Positions 32,639 to 41,716 of a DNA stretch of 64,000 bases are shown one piece after another. The stretch is from Halogeometricum limi (GTDB lineage: Archaea > Halobacteriota > Halobacteria > Halobacteriales > Haloferacaceae). Location: contig NZ_FOYS01000001.1 of NCBI RefSeq assembly GCF_900115785.1, positions 610,769 to 674,768 of the forward strand, read 5' to 3'. Position 1 is the stretch's first letter. Every line of letters starts with the position of its first letter. A program made the translations under genes and the position numbers. The notes beneath the pieces were generated by a model, which was not told the DNA's origin, made no database searches, and was given only the letters and a program-made list of their open reading frames with translations.

Positions 32639-34297
32639 TCATCGGTCCACCTCGCCCATGATGGTGTCCAGACTGCCGAGCGTCGCTATCAGGTCGGGGA
32701 CGTACTCCCCCTCGGACATCTCCGGGAGGGCTTGGAGATTCGAGAACGACGGCCCACGAATCTTGAAGCGACCGGGCTTGTCGGTGCCGTCCGCGCGGAT
32801 GTAGATGCCGAGTTCACCCTTGGCGGCCTCGACGGCGCGGTACACCTCGCTGTCGTCTTCGGGACGGAGCGTCCGCGGCACGTTCGACTGGACGGTCCGG
32901 TCGTCTTCGGGCCAGTCTTCGAGGACGTCGGCGCACTGTTCGACGATGCGCGCCGACTCCTCTATCTCCCGCAGACGGACGAGTAGACGGCTGAAGTTGT
33001 CGCCGTCGTCCTCCGTGACGACCGACCAGTCGAGTTCGTCGTAGTAGCCGTACGGGTCGTCGCGGCGCAGGTCGTAGTCGATGCCCGACCCGCGCGCGAC
33101 GGGGCCGGTACAGCCGTACGACTTCGCGACGTCGGCGGGGAGGACGCCCGTATCGACGGTTCGGAGCTGAATTATCTCGTTCGAGGTCAGCATATCGTGA
33201 TACTCCGCCAACTTCTGCGGGAGGCCGTCGACGAAGTCGTACACCTTCTCGAAAAACTCGTCGCGTGGTTCCGGGAGGTCCCAGACGACGCCGCCGAGAC
33301 GGAAGTAGTTGAACATCAGGCGCTGTCCGGTCACGTCCTCTAAGAGGTTCTGTATCGCCTCTCTGTCGCGCGTCGCGTACATGAACGTCGCCGTGAAGTC
33401 GCCGCACACGTCGAGTGCGTACGCGCCCACGGCGAGAAAGTGCGAGAGCATCCGCGACAGTTCGGCCATCATCGTTCGCACTACCTGCGCGTACTCCGGC
33501 ACGTCGACGTCCGCCAGCGTCTCGGCGGTTCGAGCGTACGCCCACTCGTTCAGCAACCCCGCACCGCCCCAGTCCCAGCGGTCCGGATAGGGCATGATCT
33601 GGTGGCGGTACGTCTTCGTCTGGCACATCTGCTCCTCGCAGCGGTGGATGTAGCCCAAGTCGGGGTCGACGTCGACGACCTGTTCGCCGTCCAACGTCAC
33701 CCGCAGGTGGAGGACGCCGTGCGTCGCGGGGTGGTGCGGTCCGATGTTGAGAAACAGCGTGTCGCCGTCTCGGCTGTCCGTCTCGACGGGATTCGCGTGC
33801 TCGCGGAGCGTGACGACCTGCGGGCGGTCCTGGTCGTAATCGCGCGAGAGCGGATGCCCTTGCCACGTCTCCGGGAGGAGGATGCGCCGCAAGTCCGGGT
33901 GGTCGTCGTACTCGATGCCGACGAGGTCGTACGCCTCGCGTTCGTGCCAGTCGGCCGTCCGAAAGACGGGGGCCGCGGACTCGCTCACCGGCGCGTTCGA
34001 GGGAACCGGAACGACGACGCTCACTTCCTCGGTCGGGTCGTCGTAGGACTTCAGGTGGTACACCGTCTCGTAGCGGTCTTCGTACTCCTGTGCGGTCACG
34101 CAGGAGAGGTGGTCGAAGCCCGCTTCGTCGCGGAGGCGACGGAGCGTCTCCTGAACGGCGTCCGCCCTGACGACGTAGCCCGGCGCGTGGCGGTGGTCGT
34201 CGCGAGAGAGCGTCAGGTCCGCGAGGAGGCCGTCGAGACTCCGATGCTCGGATGCGGGCCGTGGTGGCCGGCCGCGAGTCCGTTCGTCCAAGCTCAT
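32639..34297 (-). CDS. nuoCD: NADH dehydrogenase-like complex I subunit CD (fused), orphan copy
   Basis: The 552-residue fusion starts at the ATG at 34297. Residues about 20-165 are the NuoC part (GFDHLSCVTAQEYEDRYETVYHL, ADWHEREAYDLVGIEYDDHPD). Residues about 185-552 are the NuoD part (GPHHPATHGVLHLRVTLDGE, LGYIHRCEE, GCTGPVARGSG, RIKGPSF-like RFKIRGPSFSN). In complex I this module couples the peripheral arm to quinone reduction. Haloarchaea normally have nuoCD inside a nuo operon (nuoA-B-CD-H-I-J-K-L-M-N). No other nuo gene is within tens of kb here, so this is either a relocated gene or a paralogue. Confidence 0.93.
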   Translation of the reverse strand: MSLDERTRGRPPRPASEHRSLDGLLADLTLSRDDHRHAPGYVVRADAVQETLRRLRDEAGFDHLSCVTAQEYEDRYETVYHLKSYDDPTEEVSVVVPVPSNAPVSESAAPVFRTADWHEREAYDLVGIEYDDHPDLRRILLPETWQGHPLSRDYDQDRPQVVTLREHANPVETDSRDGDTLFLNIGPHHPATHGVLHLRVTLDGEQVVDVDPDLGYIHRCEEQMCQTKTYRHQIMPYPDRWDWGGAGLLNEWAYARTAETLADVDVPEYAQVVRTMMAELSRMLSHFLAVGAYALDVCGDFTATFMYATRDREAIQNLLEDVTGQRLMFNYFRLGGVVWDLPEPRDEFFEKVYDFVDGLPQKLAEYHDMLTSNEIIQLRTVDTGVLPADVAKSYGCTGPVARGSGIDYDLRRDDPYGYYDELDWSVVTEDDGDNFSRLLVRLREIEESARIVEQCADVLEDWPEDDRTVQSNVPRTLRPEDDSEVYRAVEAAKGELGIYIRADGTDKPGRFKIRGPSFSNLQALPEMSEGEYVPDLIATLGSLDTIMGEVDR

Positions 34298-34352
34298 ATC
34301 GGTACGTCTCGTTCGCAGTCCGGTCGTCGTTCTGCCGCAGCCGTGAGGGACG

Positions 34353-34360
34353 TTTATATG
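34353..34360 (+). promoter_or_regulatory. TATA element of the bat-type regulator (leaderless)
   Basis: TTTATATG is centred about 27 bases before the GTG at 34383, in the 85-base divergent spacer shared with nuoCD. Confidence 0.6.
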
Positions 34361-34382
34361 ATGTCGGCGAACAGTCACGTCC

Positions 34383-35060
34383 GTGAAGTCGCTCCGCGTC
34401 CGCCTCGCACTGCCCGAAGCGTACGTCCACCCGATGCACGCGTTCGTCGCCGACACGCCCGGGTTCAGACGGACGAGTCTCCTCCTGTGGAACCCCGACG
34501 TCGGCGCGGAGAACACGCTCGTCTTCCACGTCGACGGCGACGACGTGGAGACGTACACCGACGCCGTCGCACGCGCGCCGTCGATTCTGGACTACGAAGT
34601 CGCGACGGTGGCGAACCGGCCGGGGTTCTACCTCGCCGTCCACGAGGGACAACGCGACGCCGACGCGACGCTTGTGGGGGCGTTCGTCGAGAACGGCGTC
34701 GTCGTCGTCCCGCCCGTCGTCTACCACACGGACCGCAGCGTCGAACTCTCACTCGTCGGCGCGGCGGACGCCGTCGAACGAACGCTGGACGGTCTCCCGT
34801 CGGACGTCTTCGTGGACGTCCGGTCGATACACGACTACGACGGCCGGGTCGTCGACCCGGTGGCGGCGCTCTCGCCGCGCCAGCGTGACGCACTCGTGGC
34901 CGCCGTCGAACTCGGGTACTACGGCGACCCGCGGGCGGCGTCCGTCGGTGACGTCGCCGACAGAATCGACTGCTCGTCGGGAACGGCGGCCGAACACCTC
35001 CGAAAGGCGGAAGCGACGGTTCTCCGGCGTGCCGTCCGCGACGCCCCCGCGCGCTGGTGA
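34383..35060 (+). CDS. Bacterio-opsin-activator (Bat) type HTH regulator
   Basis: The 225-residue protein (GTG start) has an N-terminal beta-rich sensor-like domain seen in haloarchaeal Bat-family regulators (about 1-155). The C-terminal HTH_10 domain is typical: [48 protein letters not shown]. It has no PAS or GAF domain, so it is the short form. It is divergent from nuoCD across 85 bases and may control it. The ligand is unknown. Confidence 0.88.
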   Translation: MKSLRVRLALPEAYVHPMHAFVADTPGFRRTSLLLWNPDVGAENTLVFHVDGDDVETYTDAVARAPSILDYEVATVANRPGFYLAVHEGQRDADATLVGAFVENGVVVVPPVVYHTDRSVELSLVGAADAVERTLDGLPSDVFVDVRSIHDYDGRVVDPVAALSPRQRDALVAAVELGYYGDPRAASVGDVADRIDCSSGTAAEHLRKAEATVLRRAVRDAPARW

Positions 35061-35199
35061 CCGTCGTTTCGAGTGTCGAGAACCGACTCGGGGGGAATCC
35101 GTCGTTCTACGGCCGGATACACTGACTGGACCGACAGCTAGTATCACGCGTGAGAACCAGCGGGATACAGTTATTGTGGATGTTGCGAAAGGGGGGACG

Positions 35200-36957
35200 A
35201 TGTCCGAATCGTTGCTCACCCGACTCGTAGACGTCTTACCGGTGGGCGGCGACGGTCGCCCCCGGGCCGACGGTGGGGTCGGTTCCGGTGACTCGGAGAT
35301 AGTCACCGGCGTCGCACGCTCGTTGAACAGCACGCAACTACTCTGTGGTATCGGCGCGCCGACGTTCGTCCTCGACGCCGACGGCGTCGTCGTCGCGTGG
35401 AACCAGCAGATAGCCGACCTCACCGCCGTCTCGTCCTCGGAGGCGCTGGGTTCCGAACACGCCAGCGAGGCGTTCTACCCCGACGGCCGGCGGGCGAAGA
35501 CGCTGGCGGACAAGGTGCTCGAAGCGCCGACGGACGCAGACGAGGTGTTCGGCCTCTGTTCGACGGGCGACGGCGGATTCGAAGACTCGAGTACCATGGT
35601 GACCGGCGACGGCGTCGAACGACACATCCGCTTCGTCGCACGGCCGGTGTTCGAGGGCGACGAACTCGTCGCCGTCGTCGAGACCATCTACGACCGGACC
35701 GACGTCGTCGCGAGCGACCGCAAGTCGCACGAACTCGTCGAGGAACTCTTAGACACCGTCGACGACCTCGCCGAGGGCGACCTCTCGGCGCGCATCGAGT
35801 TCGAAGACGACACCGGCCTCCTCTCGGATGCGGCGCTGTCGGTCGTCCCCGAGTTCAACGCGATGGCCGACCGCTTCGAGCGACTGGCCGACGAGGTGGA
35901 CGAGAAGGCGGTTCACCTCGGCGAAGCCATCGAACGCGCCGCCGACGCGGCGGCGCGCATCGAGTCGCAGGTCACAGAGCAGAGCGAACTGCTCGACGAG
36001 GGCGCCGACGAGATGCAGAACCTCTCGGCGAGCATGGAGGAGATAGCCGCCACGTCCGACCAGGTGGCCAGTTCCGCCGCGCAGGCGCAGACGGCCGCCG
36101 AGAGCGCTCGCGGGGCGGGCGAGTCGGTCCGCTCTGCGACGGACAACGTCATCGACATCTCCGACGACCTGCTCGACAGCGTCATCGAACTGCAAGAGCG
36201 GATGGGTGCCATCGAAGAGGTCGTCGAAGTCATCGCGGAAGTCGCCGACCGGACGAACCTGCTCGCACTCAACGCGAACATCGAGGCGGCGCGGGCGGGC
36301 GAGGCGGGCGAGGGGTTCTCCGTCGTCGCCGACGAGGTGAAGCAACTCGCCAACCAGACGCACGAGCACACAGAAGAGATCGCACACAGCATCGGCCAGA
36401 TTCAAGAACAGGCCGACGAGACGGTGATGGCGTCCGAGCAGTCACACGAGCAGATTCAGGTCGCCTCCGGCGAGATAGAGGACGTCTTACGCTCACTCGA
36501 AGAGATAGCCGAAGCGACGAGTGCGGGCGCGGACGGTATCGCCGAAGTCGCGCGGGCGACCGACAGTCAGGCGACCAACATCGAGGAGGTCACGACGACC
36601 ATCCAGACGGCCCAGACGCACGCGTTCGACGCGCGCGACGCCTCCACCGAGATTACGGACGCGACGGCCGACCAGACGATGGCGCTCGACGAACTCACCG
36701 ACCGGGTCGCCCGCCTCTGCGGCGACGCCGAGGGGTCGTTCGACGCCGAACAGGTCGACACGTTCGACTTCGGCGACCACTCGGACGGTTCCGACCGAGA
36801 CGACGCGGACGACGGCACCGCCGAAGTCGCTCCCGACGCCGAACTGGCCGACGTCGGGTCCGACGACGCGAGGACGAGCGACACGACGGCGGACGAACCC
36901 ACCGACCCGGAACCCCTGGCGGTCGAACAGACCGACGGCGGCGTCGACACGCAGTAA
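35200..36957 (+). CDS. Soluble methyl-accepting (Htr-type) transducer with PAS domain
   Basis: The 585-residue protein starts at an ATG (35200) preceded by a purine-rich GGGGGG ribosome site. There is no membrane segment. A PAS domain spans about 43-168 ([22 protein letters not shown]), a HAMP-like piece follows (about 185-232), then a long coiled coil with the signalling hairpin [27 protein letters not shown] (348-373). An acidic disordered tail starts at about 490. It should signal to CheA/CheW from the cytoplasm, perhaps sensing redox or an internal metabolite. Four in-frame CAGTAA repeats follow the last codon. Confidence 0.93.
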   Translation: MSESLLTRLVDVLPVGGDGRPRADGGVGSGDSEIVTGVARSLNSTQLLCGIGAPTFVLDADGVVVAWNQQIADLTAVSSSEALGSEHASEAFYPDGRRAKTLADKVLEAPTDADEVFGLCSTGDGGFEDSSTMVTGDGVERHIRFVARPVFEGDELVAVVETIYDRTDVVASDRKSHELVEELLDTVDDLAEGDLSARIEFEDDTGLLSDAALSVVPEFNAMADRFERLADEVDEKAVHLGEAIERAADAAARIESQVTEQSELLDEGADEMQNLSASMEEIAATSDQVASSAAQAQTAAESARGAGESVRSATDNVIDISDDLLDSVIELQERMGAIEEVVEVIAEVADRTNLLALNANIEAARAGEAGEGFSVVADEVKQLANQTHEHTEEIAHSIGQIQEQADETVMASEQSHEQIQVASGEIEDVLRSLEEIAEATSAGADGIAEVARATDSQATNIEEVTTTIQTAQTHAFDARDASTEITDATADQTMALDELTDRVARLCGDAEGSFDAEQVDTFDFGDHSDGSDRDDADDGTAEVAPDAELADVGSDDARTSDTTADEPTDPEPLAVEQTDGGVDTQ

Positions 36958-36975
36958 CAGTAACAGTAACAGTAA
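36952..36975 (+). repeat. CAGTAA x4 microsatellite giving four in-frame stops
   Basis: Four perfect 6-base units start with the last Gln codon and stop (CAG TAA) of the transducer gene. Each unit adds another in-frame TAA. The array lies in the 46-base convergent gap before ubaA. Confidence 0.9.
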
Positions 36976-37003
36976 CCGGCCGGTCTTCGCTTCTCTCGCC
37001 CGT

Positions 37004-37813
37004 CTAGTCCGACGACACCGTGCAGGCGTCGGTGTACTCCACGTCGGCGACGGAGTCTATCGGGTCGTCGCCGCAGACCAGACAGTCGGGGTTCTGCCGG
37101 TACGGCACCGTCTCGAACGTCATGTCCATCGCGTCGTAGAACAGGAGGCGACCGACGAGGGGGTCGCCCGCGTCGAGAGCGAGTTTGACCGCTTCCGTGG
37201 CCTGGATACAACCGAGCGTTCCCGGGAGGACGCCGAGGACCCCCGTCGTCGCGCAGTCGGGGACCGTCCCGGGTTCCGGCGCCTCCGGGAACAGACACCG
37301 GTAGCAGGGGCCGTCGGGGACGAGCGTGGTCGCCTGTCCCTCGAACTTGTAGATGGCCCCATGCGCCACCGGGATGTCGTGGATGCGGCAGAAGTCGTTG
37401 ACGAGATAGCGCGTCGGGAAGTTGTCCGAGGCGTCCACCACGACGTCGTAGTCGGCGACGAGTTCGACGTTCTCCTTCGTCAGTCGAGTCTCGTAGCCGT
37501 CGACGTCGACGTCCGGGTTGAGTCGGCGGACGAACGCCGCGGCGCTCTCGACTTTCGGCGTCCCGACGTCGTCGTCGCCGTGGACCACCTGTCGCTGGAG
37601 GTTGCTCCGTTCGACCACATCGTCGTCGACGATACCGAGGTGGCCGACGCCCGCCGCGGCGAGGTACTGGATGACCGGCGACCCGAGACCGCCCGCGCCG
37701 ACGACGAGAACGGACGCGTCGAGGAGGCGGGCCTGCCCGTCGGGGCCGACTTCGTCCATGATGATGTGTCTGGAGTACCGGTCCAGTTGCGTCGCGTCGA
37801 GTGAGAGTGACAT
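37004..37813 (-). CDS. ubaA: E1-like ubiquitin-activating/adenylyltransferase UbaA
   Basis: The 269-residue MoeB/ThiF/E1-like enzyme has the ATP site VVGAGGLGSPVIQYLAAAGVG, the Mg-binding VDDDVVERSNLQRQ, VVDASDNFPTRY, zinc cysteines (C170, C173 and the CLVC pair) and catalytic C187 in VPDCATTGV. The pattern closely follows Haloferax UbaA as I remember it. UbaA adenylates the C-termini of SAMP proteins for protein sampylation and for sulfur transfer to molybdopterin and tRNA. It is divergent from a rhodanese (37979-38299), a natural sulfur donor. Start ATG 37813, with TATA element at 37836-37843. Confidence 0.93.
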   Translation of the reverse strand: MSLSLDATQLDRYSRHIIMDEVGPDGQARLLDASVLVVGAGGLGSPVIQYLAAAGVGHLGIVDDDVVERSNLQRQVVHGDDDVGTPKVESAAAFVRRLNPDVDVDGYETRLTKENVELVADYDVVVDASDNFPTRYLVNDFCRIHDIPVAHGAIYKFEGQATTLVPDGPCYRCLFPEAPEPGTVPDCATTGVLGVLPGTLGCIQATEAVKLALDAGDPLVGRLLFYDAMDMTFETVPYRQNPDCLVCGDDPIDSVADVEYTDACTVSSD

Positions 37814-37835
37814 GGTCGGAGTTGGTCGTTCGCGC

Positions 37836-37843
37836 GAATAAAT
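37836..37843 (-). promoter_or_regulatory. TATA element of ubaA (leaderless)
   Basis: GATTTATT on the minus strand is centred about 27 bases before the ATG at 37813. Confidence 0.55.
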
Positions 37844-37978
37844 CCGCGCCCGTCGGCAGGACGAACGCCGTGGTCTTCGACACCGTCTCTCGCCGCCCGC
37901 AGACTCGTTCTTCACGGGCGTTCGTGAGAGAGAGGCTCGAATCGAAGACGGTTTTTGACGCCGCACGAACACTCGCGT

Positions 37979-38299
37979 ATGGTGATGGAGACGACACCGG
38001 AGGAGTTGGAGACGAGACTCGACGCGACCGACTCGGAGACGACTGTCGTCGACATCCGCGACCCGTCGTCGTACGCCGCCGGCCACATCGAGGGGTCGGT
38101 GAACCTCCCCGCCTCCCGCCTCTCGCTCTCGACGGTCGACGGTAACTGGAGCGACGACGTCGTCGTCACCTGCTACGTCGGCCAGAGTTCTCGCCGCGTC
38201 GCGTCTATGTTGGACTCGCACTTAGACGCCACCGTCTCCAGTCTCCGCGGTGGCTTCGACGCGTGGGACGGCCCCACCGAATCCGGTCCCGACACCTGA
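37979..38299 (+). CDS. Rhodanese-domain sulfurtransferase
   Basis: The 106-residue single-domain protein has VVDIRDPSSYAAGHIEGSVN, the active-site loop C65-YVGQSSR and a GGFDAW end. Rhodaneses carry a persulfide on that cysteine. The divergent neighbour ubaA makes a sulfur relay role likely (thiocarboxylation of SAMPs for tRNA thiolation or molybdopterin). An upstream in-frame ATG (37955) exists, but the ATG at 37979 fits the fold and the promoter spacing better. Confidence 0.92.
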   Translation: MVMETTPEELETRLDATDSETTVVDIRDPSSYAAGHIEGSVNLPASRLSLSTVDGNWSDDVVVTCYVGQSSRRVASMLDSHLDATVSSLRGGFDAWDGPTESGPDT

Positions 38300-38349
38300 C
38301 GCCGGAGCGAACGCCGGGCTTATCCCGTCACCACGTGAGTAGGTGACAG

Positions 38350-39165
38350 ATGACACGGCGTCTCACTGCCAGCGACGGCCGTCCGAACCGCCGACAGCGG
38401 TACGTTCGTCGCGTCGGGGCACTGTTCGGCGTCGGACTCCTCGGCGTCGCCGCCCTCGGCGTCACCCTCGCGGTGTCCGGACTCCTCCCCGCCGTCCCCG
38501 AGACGTCTCCGCTCGTCGTCCTCGCCCTCTCGCTTCTCACGCCGACGGTGTTGCTCGGTGTGGCGGTTCTCGTCGGCACGCGCGCCGCCGACCCGGTCGG
38601 TCTCCGTTCGCTCGTCGCCGAACGCGTCGACGGCGGCGGCCCGGTCTGGCCCGAACTCGCCGCGGCCGCACCGCGCGCACTCGGCGCGGGTGTCGTCGTC
38701 GGGTTCCTCCTCGCCGCACTCGACGTGACGTTCTCGCCGTTGGGCGCGGTTCCCGCGGCGGCGACGCCGCGGCCGACGCTCGTGGACGTTCTCTCTTCGG
38801 CACCCGTCCGCTTTCTGTACGGCGGACTGACCGAGGAACTCCTGCTCCGTTGGGGGTTGATGTCGGCGCTCGTCTGGGTCGGGTGGCGCGCCGCCGGCGG
38901 CGTCAGTCGTCCCGGCCGCGACGTCGTGTGGCCCGCAATCGTCCTCACGGCCCTCGTGTTCGGCATCGGCCACCTCCCGGCGCTCGCCGGACTCGGTCCG
39001 CTCACGTTCGCGACGGTGATTCGAACGGTCCTGTTGAACGCCCTCGGCGGCGTCGTCTACGGGTGGTTCTTCTGGCGGTACCACCTCGAAGCGGCGATGC
39101 TCGCGCACGCGGGCACGCACGTCGCCTTCCTGTTCCTGTCGGTGCTCGTCGTCGTCCTCGCGTGA
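38350..39165 (+). CDS. CPBP-family intramembrane glutamic protease
   Basis: The 271-residue membrane protein (about eight helices) has the CAAX/ABI motifs: YGGLTEELLLRWGLM (EExxxR), GIGHLPAL (first His) and a late AHAGTHVAF (second His). The family includes prenyl-protein CAAX proteases and bacteriocin-immunity proteins. In archaea their substrates are mostly unknown. The start ATG lies just after the rhodanese gene (50-base gap), and it may be read with it. Confidence 0.9.
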   Translation: MTRRLTASDGRPNRRQRYVRRVGALFGVGLLGVAALGVTLAVSGLLPAVPETSPLVVLALSLLTPTVLLGVAVLVGTRAADPVGLRSLVAERVDGGGPVWPELAAAAPRALGAGVVVGFLLAALDVTFSPLGAVPAAATPRPTLVDVLSSAPVRFLYGGLTEELLLRWGLMSALVWVGWRAAGGVSRPGRDVVWPAIVLTALVFGIGHLPALAGLGPLTFATVIRTVLLNALGGVVYGWFFWRYHLEAAMLAHAGTHVAFLFLSVLVVVLA

Positions 39166-39242
39166 ACGGACGCCCCACGAGCGTTTGACGGCGCGTTCGC
39201 TCTGCGGTCGGCGTCGAAAGAAATCAAGACCGTGTGGTACCG

Positions 39243-39833
39243 TTACTTGCCGCGGCGACGGTCGCTCCCGATGCTCGGGCGCGTGTGCTCGGAGCCCTTC
39301 CCGCGCGTGCGGAGACCGCGGTTGGACTTCCCGGCGTTCGTCAGACCGCGGAACGCGCGGCCCTTGTGGTCGTCGCTGCAGATCCAGTTGAGGTCGTCGT
39401 CGTTCTGAATCGCGGCGTGTTCGGGGTCCACGAGGATCACTTCGTGCCACTTCTGCGACCCGTCTTCGCCGACCCAGTAGGAGGCGAGGGTCCGCATGTT
39501 GGGGTGCTTGCGCGAGGCGCGCTCCTCGGCGATGCGCTGGATGCTCGTCCGGCGACCGAGGCGGTTGACACCCTGCCGCTTCGAACGGCGGCCGGCCTTG
39601 TGACGCTGTTTGCGCGCCCCGCCCTTGCGGACGGAGACGCGGACCACGACGATGCCCTGCTTGGCTTTGTAGCCGAGTTCGCGGGCCTTGTCGAGGCGCG
39701 TCGGTCGGTCGACGCGGACGATGGCGCCCTGGTCGCGCCACTCCTGTTTTCGCTGCCACTGCAGTTCGGCGAGTTTGCCGTCGCCGGGGTTCTTCCACGC
39801 GTCTTTGATGTGGGAATAGAAGCTTCGTGCCAT
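39243..39833 (-). CDS. rpl15e: 50S ribosomal protein eL15
   Basis: The 196-residue basic ribosomal protein begins MARSFYSHIKDAWKNP and contains RVSVRKGGARKQRHKAGRRS and HPNMRTLASYWVG, all typical of archaeal/eukaryotic L15e. It is a structural part of the large subunit. Length and ends are normal. The 176-base upstream spacer has an inverted repeat (CCCGAG/CTCGGG, 39903-39916) and no close TATA element, so a leader is possible. Confidence 0.97.
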   Translation of the reverse strand: MARSFYSHIKDAWKNPGDGKLAELQWQRKQEWRDQGAIVRVDRPTRLDKARELGYKAKQGIVVVRVSVRKGGARKQRHKAGRRSKRQGVNRLGRRTSIQRIAEERASRKHPNMRTLASYWVGEDGSQKWHEVILVDPEHAAIQNDDDLNWICSDDHKGRAFRGLTNAGKSNRGLRTRGKGSEHTRPSIGSDRRRGK

Positions 39834-39902
39834 AGTTTCACCACGGGCGCTTGCGATTCGGAGCGCGTTCGTTTCGGCCGTGAACGCGACTCCACATGTC
39901 GT

Positions 39903-39916
39903 CCCGAGTGCTCGGG
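39903..39916. promoter_or_regulatory. Short dyad in the eL15 leader region
   Basis: CCCGAG-TG-CTCGGG lies 70-84 bases before the eL15 start codon. With a weak TATA-like TTAAAG near 39977, it would be inside a 5' leader of over 100 bases. Ribosomal-protein leaders often carry autoregulatory structures, but nothing proves it here. Confidence 0.25.
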
Positions 39917-40009
39917 TGCCCGCTGGCGTCCCGTCTGACCAGCGAGTTACCGTGACTACCTCCGGTTCGCCTTTAACGACTTCGAATCTTCGAGGTGCGT
40001 GCGGTTCGG

Positions 40010-40516
40010 TCACAGGGCAGCGTCGTCGAACGGGGGCGGTCCGAGAATCTCGATGCCGTACTTGTCGACGACGGCTTCGACGCGGGCCCACTCGGCGTCC
40101 GTCGGTTCGGGGGCCGGACCCGACGGGTCCGCCACGCTCGTGCCGACGTCTTCGAAGAACGTCTCGTTTCCCGGCGACCGACAGATGAGGTACCGAGTTC
40201 CGTCGGCCGCGATTCGAAACGCGTGCGGGACGCCGTGCGGGGTGAAGGCGGTGTCTCCGGCCGTCGCCGAGACGATGGACCCGTCGACGTACAGTTCTAT
40301 CTCTCCGTCGAGGACGTACCACAGTTCGTCTTCCGAGCGATGGACGTGCAACGGCGTCACCACCGACCCCTCGTCACCCCGTCTCTCGACCAGACTGAAC
40401 GACCCGCCCGTCTCTTCGGCCGTCGCCTTCAGTATCGCCACCGCGCCGAGGGCGTGGTAGGCGGGTCCCTCGTCTCGTCGCTTCACGAACGGTTCTCCCG
40501 GCGCGTCGTTGTGCAC
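40010..40516 (-). CDS. Cupin-domain protein
   Basis: The 168-residue soluble protein (GTG start at 40516) is a single cupin barrel: TPLHVHRSEDELWYVLDGEIELYVDG (His/Glu metal motif 1) and GDTAFTPHGVPHAFRI (motif 2). Such proteins are dioxygenases, isomerases or binding proteins. There is no clue to the substrate. It is co-directional with the malG-type gene upstream only in a loose sense (117-base gap on the other side of its start). Confidence 0.85.
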   Translation of the reverse strand: MHNDAPGEPFVKRRDEGPAYHALGAVAILKATAEETGGSFSLVERRGDEGSVVTPLHVHRSEDELWYVLDGEIELYVDGSIVSATAGDTAFTPHGVPHAFRIAADGTRYLICRSPGNETFFEDVGTSVADPSGPAPEPTDAEWARVEAVVDKYGIEILGPPPFDDAAL

Positions 40517-40633
40517 ACTGCTCACCAGTCGCTCAGAGGTGCCGAGCGGAGATGAATCGACGGACGTCCGCGACGATGACACTCGCGGCGTCGCCGTCCC
40601 GCGCACGCGCGAAGAAGAAATTTTAGCCGCCGT

Positions 40634-41716
40634 TCAGCCTTCCATCCCGCTGAACGACAGGCCGCCCTCGATGTACCGTTGTGCGAACAGGTACACGAGC
40701 ATGAGCGGCGAGGCGAACACGAGCGCGAACGCCGAGAACCGCGCCCACGGGATGGAGTACTCGTCGACGAGCGAGTACAGACCCACGGGCAGGGTGTAGT
40801 TCTCCGTGCCGAGCAACGTCTGCGCGACGACGAACTCCGTCCACCCCGTGAGGAACGTGAAGATGAACACCGTCGCCAACCCGGCCGCGGACAACGGGAG
40901 GATGACTTCGGTGACGACGCGCCACGGCGGCGCGCCGTCGACGACGGCCGCCTCCTCGTAGGAGGTCGGAATCCCGTCCATGTACGTCTTCAGAAGCCAC
41001 GTGTTGAACGGCACCGCCGTCGCCGCGTAGTAGACGGCCAGCGCGAGTTTGCTGTTGTTCAGACCCACCTGCACGTAGACGGCGTACAGGCCGATGAGAA
41101 GCGCGATACCGAGGCCGCCGCCCACCTGCGTCAAGAGGACGTACGTGAAGAGCACTTTGCGCCGGAAGATGAACTCGCGGCGCGAGAGCGCGTACGACGC
41201 CGGGATGATGAGACACATCGCGATGATGACCGTCGGAATCGACACCGTGAGGCTGTTCCAGAAGAACGACTTGAACTCCGAGGGGTTGTCGACGCCGTAG
41301 GCCGAGGCGTCGAGGAAGACGAGTTCGGGCGTGTTGAACACCACCGCGAGGTTGGTGAACGGGACGTTCACCGTGATGGCGTACGCCGGGACGATGAGGT
41401 CACCGACCACCCACAGGAACGGCTTCAGCGACGGGTCCTGCGGGAGGAGGTGGAGTCCGCCCGACGAGTAGATAGAACCGCCCGTCCCCGACAGCGCGGA
41501 CATCAGTATCCAGTACACCGGGAACAACAGAAGCGTCACGACGACGAGCGCGCCGAGCGTCGCGCCGACGGACTTCAGCGGTTCGGTCGGTGACGTCTCC
41601 CCGCGTGCGACGCTCCGCGCGGTGTACACCGCGTCGCGGCCGACTTCGACCGGGGTGTACGCGACGGTGCGCGCGTCCTCCGCGAGTTTGTCGACAACGC
41701 CGCGAACGAGGCTCAC
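40634..41716 (-). CDS. Maltodextrin-type ABC transporter permease (MalG-like)
   Basis: The 360-residue inner-membrane permease starts at a GTG (41716) that shares GTGA with the stop of the MalF-like gene, so translation is coupled. The first hydrophobic helix is preceded by a cytoplasmic head of about 55 residues. The EAA loop EEAAVVDGAPPWRVVTEVILP contacts the ATPase. A long outside segment lies between helix 1 and 2 (about 85-165). The C-terminus RYIEGGLSFSGMEG is typical of MalG proteins. It forms the channel with the gene at 41713-42678. Confidence 0.92.
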   Translation of the reverse strand: MSLVRGVVDKLAEDARTVAYTPVEVGRDAVYTARSVARGETSPTEPLKSVGATLGALVVVTLLLFPVYWILMSALSGTGGSIYSSGGLHLLPQDPSLKPFLWVVGDLIVPAYAITVNVPFTNLAVVFNTPELVFLDASAYGVDNPSEFKSFFWNSLTVSIPTVIIAMCLIIPASYALSRREFIFRRKVLFTYVLLTQVGGGLGIALLIGLYAVYVQVGLNNSKLALAVYYAATAVPFNTWLLKTYMDGIPTSYEEAAVVDGAPPWRVVTEVILPLSAAGLATVFIFTFLTGWTEFVVAQTLLGTENYTLPVGLYSLVDEYSIPWARFSAFALVFASPLMLVYLFAQRYIEGGLSFSGMEG

